Below, piece after piece: positions 1 through 8,608 of a stretch of 64,000 nt of DNA. Source of the stretch: Collinsella sp. TM09-10AT (lineage in GTDB: Bacteria; Actinomycetota; Coriobacteriia; Coriobacteriales; Coriobacteriaceae). Each line of letters begins with the position of its first letter. The first letter of the stretch is position 1. The stretch lies in assembly GCF_003436275.1 (NCBI RefSeq), contig NZ_QSOP01000001.1, forward strand, positions 122,392 to 186,391. Reading direction: 5' to 3'. A program made the position numbers and the translations under genes. The notes beneath the pieces were generated by a model. That model saw only the letters and a program-made list of their open reading frames with translations. It had not been told where the DNA came from and made no database searches.

Positions 1-1
1 G

Positions 2-208
2 GCAAACGCCGGCGCGCCCCTGCTATTCAAAGAAGCTCGGAAGCCTCTATGCGTCTGTGCAAAAGCGCGTGAACGAGCTCATCTCTTGAGCTCCCAAGAA
101 ATTCGCGAGCGCATCAACTCGGGCGTGGCCACCCTGCTGGCCGCGCCCCTCTGCATCGCACTGCTGCTGGTTTTACCATTTCTGATTTGGGATAGGCACC
201 TTCGCTAG
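2..208 (+). pseudogene. Broken 3' end of a membrane-protein frame (partial at window edge)
   Basis: Seen: frame 2 stays open from the window edge to a TAG at 206-208. From about 86 onward its codons are those of this genome (ctg, gcc, acc, atc) and encode a hydrophobic stretch (roughly 130-190) ending in IWDRHLR. Upstream of 89 the better-looking frame is frame 3, which reads YSKKLGSLYASVQKRVNELIS and stops at 87-89. Joining the two frames gives a smooth VNELIS-SQEIRERINSG sequence, so a one-base frameshift near 85-90 is possible. The 3' end overlaps the end of the minus-strand secreted-protein fragment, so two gene pieces abut here. The family is not recognised. Confidence 0.3.
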
Positions 209-835
209 CTCCATGCAAGTGAATTGTGGTCCCACGTGGATTCTTTGGGCCCGATCGCGAGCGCGGACCCGAAGGCTGTAGTAGCTGGCCCATGCCTGGC
301 GCGACGGGTCGCAGACGCTTTCCTGGCTGCCGCCGTCCCAATAGGTGGGCACGTCCATGCGCGCCTTGGCCTGGGACGAGCCGTTGGTTTGGGTTACGTG
401 GAAGGTCGTCGCGGTGCCCGCGGGGGCGTCGTTCCACGATACGGTGAAGGTGACGCCGTTTTGGCTTGCCGTGGCGGAGTGGGCGTAGGTGGTTTGTGAC
501 GTGGTGGAGATGGCCTCAGGCGTGGGGTTGGCTTGGGCTCGGAGGGATGGGGCGGGGGTGCCGGTTGCGGCGGCGGTGCCGTCGGCGCTTTCCGTGTTGA
601 CGGCGCTGGTGCCGGTGGATGTTGCGGTGCTGTCCTCTACGGTATCTGCTGTCGTGCTTGTGTTGGTGCCGTCTTCGGCCTTGCCTGCGTCGCTGCTCGT
701 TGCGTCGGCTTGCGCCTGCTGCCCGGCGGTTTCTTGAGGCTGCATAGCTTCTGCGATGGCTGCCATAGGCAACGTCGCGCCGACCATGGACGTGCACGCG
801 ATCGCGCAGAGCAGGTAGTAAAGGGATCGTTTCAT
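173..835 (-). pseudogene. Secreted surface-type protein, probably truncated at its C-terminus
   Basis: The start at 835 is chosen because a GAGAGG ribosome site precedes it and the protein then opens with MKRSLYYLL, a Sec signal peptide with likely cleavage after AIA near residue 29. A longer in-frame start at 898 lacks these features. After the signal comes a Thr/Ala/Asp-rich low-complexity linker (residues 32-100), then a compact module containing FTVSWNDAPAG, TFHVTQTNGSS and DVPTYWDGG. From memory, modules of this style are repeated in Collinsella surface proteins. After about residue 186 (SYYSL) the sequence becomes arginine-rich and unlike a secreted domain, so I infer that the true C-terminus was lost by recombination or frameshift. 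The substrate is unknown; it would lie outside the cell or in the envelope. Confidence 0.5.
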
Positions 836-898
836 AGCGGAGCCTCTCGGTGAGCAGCCAATAGGGTCCGAAGGCAGCTCCAGGCCAGCACTCCGCAC

Positions 899-1127
899 AT
901 ATTTTGTTGGGGTTTATTTTACGGGAACCCCAGTCAACATCAGCGAACTTTCTGGGGAATGTTGGGGAGGGGGAGTCTTAGGAGACGGCTTGGTGCATGT
1001 AAACAACCTTCTTAGGACTACTCTTATGATTTACAAGCCTCTCGAAGTGGCTGTGCCTCAAGTTCAGTACAACACGAGGCGTGTTAGATTGTTGGAAGCC
1101 ATAAAACCATAAAGGTCGGGAGGACGC
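899..1127. other. Intergenic upstream region of the Gabija operon
   Basis: This stretch separates the divergent secreted-protein fragment and gajA. It is AT-richer than the core genome. I see a small hairpin around 1072-1085 (acacg/cgtgt) and a good ribosome site (GGGAGG) before the ATG at 1128, but no convincing -35/-10 pair and no coding frame. Confidence 0.4.
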
Positions 1128-2861
1128 ATGAGGATCTCTAAACTGAGGATTGAGAACTATCGGAATCTCGATGGAGTGTCGATTAGTTTTGACGAGGACG
1201 TGAGCTATATTGTCGGCGAGAACAACCTCGGCAAAACGAATGTGCTTGACTTGCTCAATACAATTTTCAATCAAGCGACGATTAGCGAAGAGGATTTCGC
1301 TGACATTGAAAAGCGCGCAGGGGCTCTAGTAACTTTAAAGTTGGACGAGGACGAGATCGGAATAACGAGGCTCGACATCGATCCTACGACCGGAAACACT
1401 ATTACCATCTGCGCTTTTGCTGACGACCCGGATTCTCGAATTGAATTTAAGGCCGAAGGGAGCGGAGAAAGTATTCCACCCTCTCTGATGCGATCCGTTC
1501 ACATGTTCAGGTACTCGACTGCATCCTTTAATAGGGGAGACCTGGCGTTTGATGGTACCCGAGGTGTCGGTAAAGTTCTCTCCAAAGGTATCGCTCTTTA
1601 TCTAGATAAGGAGGGTAAAGAGGTCTCCGATTTTCTGGATGGGAGCGAGCTCGAAGGTCTGGTTGCAGATCTCGGCGAAATCGTCGGCGACGTTCCGATC
1701 CTGTCATCATATGGTGTGAGGCCTGGCGTCGATTCATCGGATGGCGGAACGCTTGGAAGTTTGGTTACCTTGCTTGACAAGAGGGGCGTTCATTTTAAAA
1801 AGGCAGGGGTAGGCTTGCAGTACCTCGCTATTGCCTCGCTCTCGATAATCGAGAGCATTATGCGTCTTTCGCCTAAACGCCTTCAAGAGAGCCTTTGCTC
1901 AGATGATGATGACAGACGCGTGCTGCATGCCGTTCTGGCTTATGACGAACCCGAAGCCCACCTTCACCCGTATATGCAGAGGCGTCTCTCGAAGAGCTTG
2001 CATAGGATTTGCGAAGGGAAGGATGATAGATTCAATGCTCTTCTAAAGGACTATTTCGGAATTGATTCAATCAAAGCTCAGCTGATCATGGTGACGCATT
2101 CGCCTAACATTCTGGCTCGCGGCTATAAGAACATTGTGCGATTCGGGCAGGGCGAAAATTCGCCGAAGGTCATATGCGGTAGGGATATTGACCTGTCCGA
2201 CAAGGTTGAAAAGCATCTTATGCTGAACTTTGAGTCGATACGAGAGGCCTTTTTCGCGCGGTCGGTTTTGGCTTTTGAGGGGCAGACAGAGTCTGGAGCC
2301 ATTCCGGTGTTCGCTCGCAACCTTGGGATGGATCTGGATGATTATGGAGTTGTGCCTATCAGGGCCGGCGGGAAAAAGAACGTTAAACCACTCTGTGAAC
2401 TTCTGGGCAAGTTCGAGATCCCAAATTATTCAATTGTCGACAGAGATGAGGATGAGCTGCAAGAAACTTCTGAAGACCATATAACGACAACCGAACGGGA
2501 TTTCGAAGGTGAGGTCGTTGACTCGTTCTTCGCTAGCGATAACCAGGGTGCGTTTATTGCGCTTCTTGAGTCGATTGATCCTCTTCAGAGGGCAACTTGC
2601 ATCAAGGGGAATAGTAAAGCTTTGAAAAGCGCCTGTGCTGTCTACGGCGTTAACTTGCGGGACCCTGAATACGATTTCCGGGGATCGGAGTTTGACGGGT
2701 TATTCGCAGACACGCCCAAATCACGTGCGCTTATGTATGCATGGCTTTCATCGAACAAGGGCGTCGTGTCTGGCGTCGCCCTCGCGGAGGCTCTTGGTGC
2801 TAATGGCGTTCCCACATGTTACAAAAGTATTATTCGCAAGGCCGTGGGGCTCGAATGCTGA
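1128..2861 (+). CDS. gajA: Gabija defence protein GajA, OLD-family ATPase/TOPRIM endonuclease
   Basis: This 577-residue protein has the GajA layout and usual length (about 580). An N-terminal ABC-type ATPase begins with LRIENYRNL and carries Walker A GENNLGKT at residues 30-37. The Walker B region has YDEPEAHLHP and is followed by the H-loop VTHSPN. A C-terminal TOPRIM domain has the acidic FEGQTES motif and the metal-binding VDRDEDE motif. In known Gabija systems GajA is a DNA nickase held inactive by nucleotides and released when phage replication depletes them. The next gene is a UvrD-type helicase whose start overlaps this stop, the standard gajA-gajB order. A GGGAGG site supports the start. 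Motifs look intact, so the system is predicted to be functional. Confidence 0.9.
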   Translation: MRISKLRIENYRNLDGVSISFDEDVSYIVGENNLGKTNVLDLLNTIFNQATISEEDFADIEKRAGALVTLKLDEDEIGITRLDIDPTTGNTITICAFADDPDSRIEFKAEGSGESIPPSLMRSVHMFRYSTASFNRGDLAFDGTRGVGKVLSKGIALYLDKEGKEVSDFLDGSELEGLVADLGEIVGDVPILSSYGVRPGVDSSDGGTLGSLVTLLDKRGVHFKKAGVGLQYLAIASLSIIESIMRLSPKRLQESLCSDDDDRRVLHAVLAYDEPEAHLHPYMQRRLSKSLHRICEGKDDRFNALLKDYFGIDSIKAQLIMVTHSPNILARGYKNIVRFGQGENSPKVICGRDIDLSDKVEKHLMLNFESIREAFFARSVLAFEGQTESGAIPVFARNLGMDLDDYGVVPIRAGGKKNVKPLCELLGKFEIPNYSIVDRDEDELQETSEDHITTTERDFEGEVVDSFFASDNQGAFIALLESIDPLQRATCIKGNSKALKSACAVYGVNLRDPEYDFRGSEFDGLFADTPKSRALMYAWLSSNKGVVSGVALAEALGANGVPTCYKSIIRKAVGLEC

Positions 2862-4672
2862 TGAGTCAGACTGACCTGCGGGATAGTGTTAGAGCCGAGA
2901 TTGAGGCGCGCTGTGGTGGGGATGCGTCACAGTGCTCCGCGATTTTCTCGCCATCAAAGAGGGTGTTCGTGGAGGCGCCGGCAGGCTACGGGAAGACCAC
3001 GGTGATGACTGGGCGGGCTTGCTGGCTGCTGGCATCTGGCGAAGTCCATCCGCCAAAAAGGATTTTGGCCCTGACCTTTAGCGTTGCCGCCGCGCGGAGG
3101 ATGCGTATGAATTTGGGCATCACTATGTCGGCACTTCCTGGTCCCGTGGCCAAGCGTTTTGAGGACAGCGTCATGGCGACCAACTTCCACGGCTTTGCTT
3201 GGGCTCTGCTACGCAGATACTGGAAATCGCTCTCGCTCCCAGTGAACGTTGGCGAGCTCTCTATGGTTGATGACAACAGCGCCGTTAGCGAGCTGGTTTC
3301 GCGAGGTGGCAGGCTGACCTGGGATGAAAAGAATGCCGTTGACGACTTCCTCCGCTTCATGAGAAACGGTCAGGAAATGGACTTGAGGCGTGTGATGTTT
3401 TCCTTTAATAGGATCATCAAGGAAAGGTTTGCATCGAACGGTCTCTTGCCATACTCTGCAATGATTTCCCTTGCAATTGAATTGCTCGCTCATTTTCCCA
3501 AGTTAAGGTCCTATCTGTCGGCAGCATATCCTGTCGTGCTTGTCGACGAGGCGCAGGACACGAATGCGTTGTGCTATGTCTTCCTAAGGGGTCTGATTTC
3601 TGATGAGTCGGGGATCTGCATGTTCGGCGACCCCATTCAGCGTGTTTATGGTTTTATTGGTGCAATGGAAGGCTTAAAGGCAAAGGCCACTACCGACCTG
3701 CGTCTAACGCCGTTGGAACTCGAGCATAACCATAGGTTTTCTGGGAGATCTATCGTCGGAGAGCTCGGTGCTGCGATTCGCTCCAACATGAAGGGCACCA
3801 TTGCCGGCGGTACGCCCCGACTTCCCATATTTGTTGGCTCTACTCAGCAAGACGAAGCGACTGCCATCGTTTCCAAGGTTACGGCGCTCGCTCAAAGCAG
3901 TGGCGGGAGGATTGCGATTCTTGTTCGTAAGCGTGGTGCCCTTGCCGATCTCATTATGGAAGAGCTTGCTAAAGAAGGTATCTCTTACTTCAACGGACTC
4001 TTCTCGGATACAAGTCGGGGGTTCATCGAATTCAATGCGTTTGCTTTATCCAGGATTACTGATGCAGTGTCTGGAGAAAAGGGCGTCAGCCGGTCTGCTG
4101 CGGACAAAATAATCGACTCCATCTCTGATGAACTGCTGACTGGCTCCAAGAGGTTCGAGTATGGGCGGTCCTATGCCATGCTTCTAGGAGCGCTGCGGAA
4201 ACACCTTAAAAATGACTGCGTCGCGATGGGACCTTCGGAGCGCTTCGACTATATAGTTAGTATCTTTTCCGAGGGCTCCCTGCGACGTTTCTCCGATTAC
4301 CTTGATGTGGGCATCTCCATGATGACCGCTCACTCCGCTAAGGGGCTCGAGTGGGACACCGTTTTCATTCCGGGCGTTACGCGTTTCGATTGGCCTGGAG
4401 GGATTTGCTCTCGTTGCGAAAATGCTGGTATATGCTTACGTTCTGCGCGAGGTTGCCAGATTGCTGATGCGAAGAAAATGCCAGATGGGCTTATTGAGGA
4501 AATAGGCCTGCTGTACGTCGGCGTCACTCGCGCCCGCAAAGCGGTATACGTCTCCGCTTCGATGCAGCGCAGAACAAATTACGGGAACTATCAGGTTGCC
4601 TGCCCCTCTTGCCTAACGTCTCTTCCGGGCATTGAGCCTGTGAGCTGGACGGTCATGGACGGGGAGGGGTGA
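2855..4672 (+). CDS. gajB: Gabija defence protein GajB, UvrD/Rep-like superfamily 1 helicase
   Basis: This is the partner helicase of GajA. From the ATG at 2855 it has 605 residues; an ATG at 2861 in a TGATG overlap with the gajA stop is equally possible. Walker A APAGYGKT lies at residues 41-48. Walker B is VLVDEAQDTN. Later motifs include TAHSAKGLEWD and LYVGVTRARK, all standard for SF1A helicases. It is longer than many GajB proteins (about 500). Between the last two motifs sits a cysteine set, C518-x2-C521-x5-C527-x6-C534, which could bind zinc or an iron-sulfur cluster; the ACPSC near the end may belong to it. Known GajB proteins sense DNA ends made by GajA and hydrolyse nucleotides. The metal-site idea is inference. 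Confidence 0.88.
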   Translation: MLMSQTDLRDSVRAEIEARCGGDASQCSAIFSPSKRVFVEAPAGYGKTTVMTGRACWLLASGEVHPPKRILALTFSVAAARRMRMNLGITMSALPGPVAKRFEDSVMATNFHGFAWALLRRYWKSLSLPVNVGELSMVDDNSAVSELVSRGGRLTWDEKNAVDDFLRFMRNGQEMDLRRVMFSFNRIIKERFASNGLLPYSAMISLAIELLAHFPKLRSYLSAAYPVVLVDEAQDTNALCYVFLRGLISDESGICMFGDPIQRVYGFIGAMEGLKAKATTDLRLTPLELEHNHRFSGRSIVGELGAAIRSNMKGTIAGGTPRLPIFVGSTQQDEATAIVSKVTALAQSSGGRIAILVRKRGALADLIMEELAKEGISYFNGLFSDTSRGFIEFNAFALSRITDAVSGEKGVSRSAADKIIDSISDELLTGSKRFEYGRSYAMLLGALRKHLKNDCVAMGPSERFDYIVSIFSEGSLRRFSDYLDVGISMMTAHSAKGLEWDTVFIPGVTRFDWPGGICSRCENAGICLRSARGCQIADAKKMPDGLIEEIGLLYVGVTRARKAVYVSASMQRRTNYGNYQVACPSCLTSLPGIEPVSWTVMDGEG

Positions 4673-4745
4673 TTGCCGGTGGGATGGAGCGTGTCTGCTT
4701 CTGACGCGAGGTCCGGTTGCGGCCCTTACTATGGTCTCATGGAGT

Positions 4746-4783
4746 GTGCCCAAGCTGCTCTTTGACTAGAACGGCTTGGGCAC
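4746..4783. terminator. Perfect 10-bp hairpin downstream of gajB
   Basis: The arms gtgcccaagc (4746-4755) and gcttgggcac (4774-4783) pair perfectly around an 18-nt loop, 73 nt after the gajB stop. No U-tract follows on either strand, so this may be a transcript-stabilising hairpin or a factor-dependent end rather than a classical intrinsic terminator. A 12-bp palindrome (gcgcctaggcgc) lies further on at about 4855-4866. Confidence 0.35.
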
Positions 4784-4902
4784 TGGCGTCTTGGTAGGAT
4801 GCGGTGTTTGTTTAATTAGCCACTGTTGAATATTGCGAAGTGGTACCGCAGCATTGCGCCTAGGCGCCGTGGCCGTCATGGGCCCTCGTTGCCTTTTTCT
4901 TG

Positions 4903-5061
4903 CTAACGTTCGGCTCTGCGGTGCTGCCGCGTGTTGTTTTTGCTCATGTTGGCGCGGGTCGTGTCGTGTGCGTCTTTGTCCGTGATGGTTGCTTCTTCTC
5001 GGATGAAGTGGTCGAGTGCCATTGCCTCGAGCCCGGATGCGGGCGTCATGGAGCTGTGCAT
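4903..5061 (-). CDS. Candidate 52-residue hydrophilic ORF or gene remnant
   Basis: On the minus strand an ATG at 5061 opens a 52-residue frame ending at a TAG at 4903-4905. It contains MTPASGLEAMALDHFIREE, and its codons are the GC-ending ones preferred in this genome, unlike the plus-strand frame here. Past the stop a second minus-strand frame (LARKRQRGPMTATAP and on) stays open to a TAG at 4765-4767, so the two could be one gene split by a frameshift. It lies just downstream of the broken KAP gene, in the same direction. No family is recognised and no strong ribosome site is visible. Confidence 0.25.
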   Translation of the reverse strand: MHSSMTPASGLEAMALDHFIREEATITDKDAHDTTRANMSKNNTRQHRRAER

Positions 5062-5088
5062 AAGGCCACTGGACGGATCGCCGCCGCC

Positions 5089-6446
5089 CTACGATGGTGG
5101 CGTCAGGCGCTGATATAGCTGCTGATTGAAAGACATTCTGGTAAGTTCACAATTGCCCAGTTCTTTGACCCGTGGGTCCCTGTCATCGTTGCCGTATATC
5201 AACGCGCATAGATCTTCTACAATACGCTTGCGTCTATTTTCAATATCCTGCTTATAGGGAAGTTCATCCTTATTGGCTCCCCATACCGATTCAATCACTT
5301 CATCAAGATATTGGATGAAGCGATTGCTGTGTTTCGCAAGTTCGTAGACAGCCCCGAAGTCAGTGCTGGTTTTCATTTCGTGCCAGGCGAGCGGGTCATA
5401 GTAAGCAAGAATATTTATTACAGGAAGCAGGCCCTGGTCTTGGAAATGCTGAACCCTTCCATCCCCAAAGTGCTCCCAGTGGTTAGTAATGTATCCGGAC
5501 AGACTTGTTATAGAGTCGATAAGCCTGTTGCAGGCTCTTAGTGAGGCATGTTTGTAGCTGAGCAAATCGACGGTTATATCCATGAAGGTATATCCATCCA
5601 TTGTATTGATGCCTTTATACAGAAGGTAGTCAGCCGGCTTTATCGGATTTAGCTCTAGGCGCTTGTCGTAGAAGCGCTCGAGGTATTTTCTCCCTTCAAA
5701 TCTTGGGCCATATACGCCTTGGAGGGAATGTGCAAGCTGCGTGATGCTGGTCGAATAAACCACAACAATGCTTTCTTGTTGAAACAGGGTTTTGGTCTGC
5801 TCGAGCACCTTTATAGCGAATTCGGGCCGGCAGCGGTCAAGCTCGTCGATAAAGATGATGGCTCGTTTGGCTACCTTGGGCAGATGGCTCTTTATGAGCT
5901 CGCCAATTTTGCTCCTAAGCTCTTTTCCGCTTTGTACTGTTCGAGAAAATCGGTGCCGCTGAAATTTTCAATGATGCCATTAATGTCAACGCCGTATCCA
6001 ATAATGGAGGCGGCGGTTTCTATGACGCTAATGACTCCCTTGCCGAAATCCTTTCCTCCCTTGACGCTCTGTTCGTCTACGGCGTTAGCGATAGAGGCCA
6101 ATATAGGCAAGATCGGATTGTCGAAATGGTCGTCTTCCCATGCGTTGAAATAAATGGGGAGGCATGGTGTCGCGGGGAGTTCTGTTGCGGTTTCTCCTAG
6201 TGTCGCGTTAAGTGTCTCGAAATCGTGGTTGAGAGTCGGATTTGCCATTTGCAGGACTCTAGCTACTTGTTTTACAAAGAATGTCTTACCAGATCCCCAA
6301 GGCGCGTCAATAACAAAGGTATACGGAGGCTCAACTGTAATGAGCATCTTTAGAAAGTCCTCAATTTCTCTCTTGCGGTGAAGCGGATCCTGGCTGAGGG
6401 CGTTGTCAATCGCTTTCGGCGTGGGCTCCTCATCGACTCGTTTCAT
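5089..6446 (-). pseudogene. KAP-family P-loop NTPase, disrupted by a one-base frameshift
   Basis: The minus-strand start at 6446 gives MKRVDEEPTP and a Walker A APWGSGKT at about residues 48-55, followed by the KAP-typical IYFNAWEDD. This frame ends at 5892 after AKLASS. The other half of the domain, with Walker B IIFIDELDRCRPEFAI, continues in the neighbouring frame and runs to a stop at 5089. Adding one base to the T-run at 5923-5926 (an A-run in the gene) restores KAEKELRSKIGELIK and a 452-residue protein. KAP NTPases include the phage-exclusion protein PifA, which fits this defence island. As the sequence stands it is a pseudogene, unless the base is a sequencing error or the run is phase-variable. 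Confidence 0.85.
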
Positions 6447-6624
6447 GGTGGCCGCCTTCTTTCTGTGGTCTTAGATTGTGTTTCGGTCTTATTCTTTCCG
6501 TAAATAGGATCGGTAGGTCTCTTCTTATCTGGCTTCCATCCGTAGGTTTTACCCTTTTAATGTTTAACAATGCCTAGACCGTAAAATGGGCTTACTGGTT
6601 ATGCTGATTGATTGGATGGTTTAG
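6447..6624. other. Divergent intergenic region
   Basis: This is an AT-rich spacer between the minus-strand KAP gene and the plus-strand hypothetical gene. It probably holds promoters for both, but I see no convincing -35/-10 pair and no coding frame. Confidence 0.3.
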
Positions 6625-7359
6625 ATGGCGCTTTCAATGAGTCAAATACACTGGGATTACTTCATTTTGCTCGAGGAAGATGTCATTCGTATATTGCATT
6701 ACATCGAGCCAACCGAAGCGAACTATGGCACCTATGGCGCCGAGCTCGTCAAAGCCTATCTCTCGATTTGTTCCGAGATCGACGTCGCCTTTAAAGATCT
6801 TAACCACCTTGTTGGGCGTTACGAGAGCGTCAATTGGGGTGTGGTTAAAAACATTTCCGGAGCGCGTGAGATGGTTCACGCTCGCTTCTCGCAACAGTTT
6901 CGTTTTAGCTGGGTTGTTATTGATGCCAGCGAGATCGTTATTAACCCCTGGTCATCTTGGTGGGCAGATGATGGGACCGAATCCACCATGAATCCTGAAT
7001 GGTGGATCTCGTATAACAATGTCAAACACCATCGCTTAGATAGCTATGCCGAAGCCAATCTTGGCAATGTGCTCCAGGCGCTTTCAGGATTGTTCGTTCT
7101 CCTTTCCTGTTTATATCGGTATGAGTATGAACACAATGCGGATGAGGCCCCTCGCTATCTGCCCGCCCCGCAGCGATTGAAGTTCTCGAGTCGGGGGATC
7201 GAAATCGGCTCGAGCGATCCGTTATATGTTATCGATACCGCGCTCTGCTCTTCTCCGGGCTTTCATGTTGACAAGCCACTGCAGCTGCCTTCATCAGGCG
7301 AGAGAGATTCTCGTGATGATTGCGAACGGGGCGTGAGTTCGATTCAAGTGAATGATTGA
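6625..7359 (+). CDS. Hypothetical protein, possibly HEPN-like, in the defence island
   Basis: This 244-residue protein is not assigned to a family. It is largely alpha-helical by eye and rich in Trp and Tyr. Its best candidate motif is WWISYNNVKHHR (about residues 126-137), followed by an amphipathic helix with ANLGNVLQALSGLFVLL. A YNxVKHxR signature next to a hydrophobic helix recalls HEPN-like proteins that use Arg and His for RNA cleavage, but that is only resemblance. The last 35 residues look disordered and charged. The start is uncertain: the ATG at 6625 and one at 6637 both lack a strong ribosome site. Position between a KAP gene and other island genes suggests a defence-related role. 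Confidence 0.6.
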   Translation: MALSMSQIHWDYFILLEEDVIRILHYIEPTEANYGTYGAELVKAYLSICSEIDVAFKDLNHLVGRYESVNWGVVKNISGAREMVHARFSQQFRFSWVVIDASEIVINPWSSWWADDGTESTMNPEWWISYNNVKHHRLDSYAEANLGNVLQALSGLFVLLSCLYRYEYEHNADEAPRYLPAPQRLKFSSRGIEIGSSDPLYVIDTALCSSPGFHVDKPLQLPSSGERDSRDDCERGVSSIQVND

Positions 7360-7403
7360 GTGTAGTTGCCGACTAGCAATTAGGCGAACCCGCTCCATTC
7401 CCG

Positions 7404-7600
7404 TCAAGTTCGATTAAGCAGTGACTCAAGAGTTGTGAGTTCGCGTGGCGATGTAACGTGAGTATTTTCTCGCTTGAGCTTGAGTCGTCTGCGGAGGGCG
7501 GCGGAGATTGCGCCGTGCCCCAGTTCCATTAGTTCCTTGCGGTATTGAGTAGGGTTCCATTGTGGCTTTTCGAGTGGTCGATTGCTTGCTCGTCGACTTG
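7404..7600 (-). pseudogene. Possible gene remnant, minus strand
   Basis: A minus-strand frame directly downstream of the 7601-8272 gene reads PLEKPQWNPTQYRKELMELG and then a basic helix (ALRRRLKLKRENT), ending at a TGA at 7404-7406. The codons look more like coding sequence than the alternative frames. There is no good start: the only ATG is internal and would give about 37 residues. It may be the end of a lost gene or a frameshifted extension of its neighbour. Confidence 0.2.
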
Positions 7601-8272
7601 TTATTTAGCTAACGGCAGTTTAAGCATGAGGCCGCCTTTAACCTCCGTGAGGCTCGATACCGGCACCTTCCAGGAAAAGTCCATAAGGCTGCCGCCTAAG
7701 TCCAGTTCCGCATGTCCATACTCTTCGATTTTGTAGTCAGGGTTGTTCTTGTCGGGCTTAAGGCGCCACTTGACCGGTTGCGATCCGACGATTCGATACT
7801 CCCGTTGGTATGCAAATTTGGGTGTTTTGATAACAAGGTTGTCCGGGATGCCTTGGAATGCCTCGGCAGTTACGCTTGGACTAGGGGCGCCGTAAAAGAC
7901 GGGGCCGTGCAGGGATACGCCATCTCCCGAATCAAACTTCCTATTTAGCAGCCGCTCAAAGCGGTCATACCGCACGATGCCGATCCAGCCGTCGGAACAC
8001 CTGAACTCCTCGACCATTCGCTTGGTAATTACGACAGCGTTGTCAACGATGTCGCTCTCCCACACCGTGTACATGCAGTAGATCGGCAAGAGCCAATGGG
8101 CGTAGATGCCCATGCCGCATGCCAGAGACGCTTCTAGCGGATCGCCCTGCTCTCCGGGCAGACCGTGATAGTAGCCGGCGGCGTTCATATAGAGGCGCCC
8201 GTTCATCAGGTCGTCGATGTACGCCTCTTGGGGAGCGAACTTCAGTAGGTAGATGATTCCGTCTATTGGCAT
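7601..8272 (-). CDS. Hypothetical protein of unknown function in the defence island
   Basis: The start at 8272 is preferred over 8314 because a GAGAGGA ribosome site lies 6 nt upstream. The 223-residue product opens with MPIDGIIYLLKFAPQEAY and continues with DDLMNGRLYMNAAGYYH. This 'short message that the protein forms a small lid of helices then strands' style, with LxxGxLYMN near the N-terminus, recalls uncharacterised proteins sometimes found next to abortive-infection genes, but I cannot name the family. Further conserved-looking patches are GDPLEASLACG and YQREYRIVG. No signal peptide or membrane segment is visible, so it is probably cytoplasmic. It has its own orientation and no operon partner except the small remnant downstream. 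Confidence 0.6.
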   Translation of the reverse strand: MPIDGIIYLLKFAPQEAYIDDLMNGRLYMNAAGYYHGLPGEQGDPLEASLACGMGIYAHWLLPIYCMYTVWESDIVDNAVVITKRMVEEFRCSDGWIGIVRYDRFERLLNRKFDSGDGVSLHGPVFYGAPSPSVTAEAFQGIPDNLVIKTPKFAYQREYRIVGSQPVKWRLKPDKNNPDYKIEEYGHAELDLGGSLMDFSWKVPVSSLTEVKGGLMLKLPLAK

Positions 8273-8514
8273 GGCGAGTCCTCTCGTTGGTTGATGTATC
8301 CCGAGCCTCGTCATGTGCTCAGGTTCTTAGTGCAAATATAAGAGCGTCTCCTCAAACCCGCGTGCCGGATTGGGTAATGTCGTGAAAGTTGGCGTAGCGT
8401 CCGATCTAAAGCAATGCGTCTCGACGTTGAAGAACCTGGTATGCGGTTGATTCGATCATCCTCTAGCTTGTGGGCATTGATGCTTTCGTGGCGGGCGAAC
8501 TGGGTATGATGCTT

Positions 8515-8608
8515 CACCTTATTGAGGTGTATAGTACGTAGTCATAGTACAAAAGCTCTTTGGGGCTTTAAGGGCGACGCTTTCAGTTAGAGGGTGTTGC
8601 CCTTTTTT
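8515..8608 (+). ncRNA. Predicted small structured RNA upstream of the AAA/RloB pair
   Basis: Three consecutive hairpins are visible on the plus strand. CACCT/AGGTG (8515-8519 with 8525-8529) comes first. AAAGCTC/GGGCTTT (8552-8558 with 8563-8569) has a 4-nt loop. AAGGGCGAC/GTTGCCCTT (8570-8578 with 8596-8604) is followed by a T-run to 8608, an intrinsic terminator. Between hairpins one and two a 7-nt direct repeat ATAGTAC occurs at 8531 and 8544. A -10-like TATGAT lies at 8505-8510. No ORF spans it. From memory, the repeat-rich single strand followed by a terminator beginning AAGGGCGAC resembles RNAs found upstream of AbiF-type HEPN toxin genes; no such gene follows here. That link is inference. 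Confidence 0.45.

Noticed and set aside
4900..5118. 72-residue plus-strand ORF
   Set aside because: Poor codon use and no ribosome site; the minus strand in this stretch is more coding-like.
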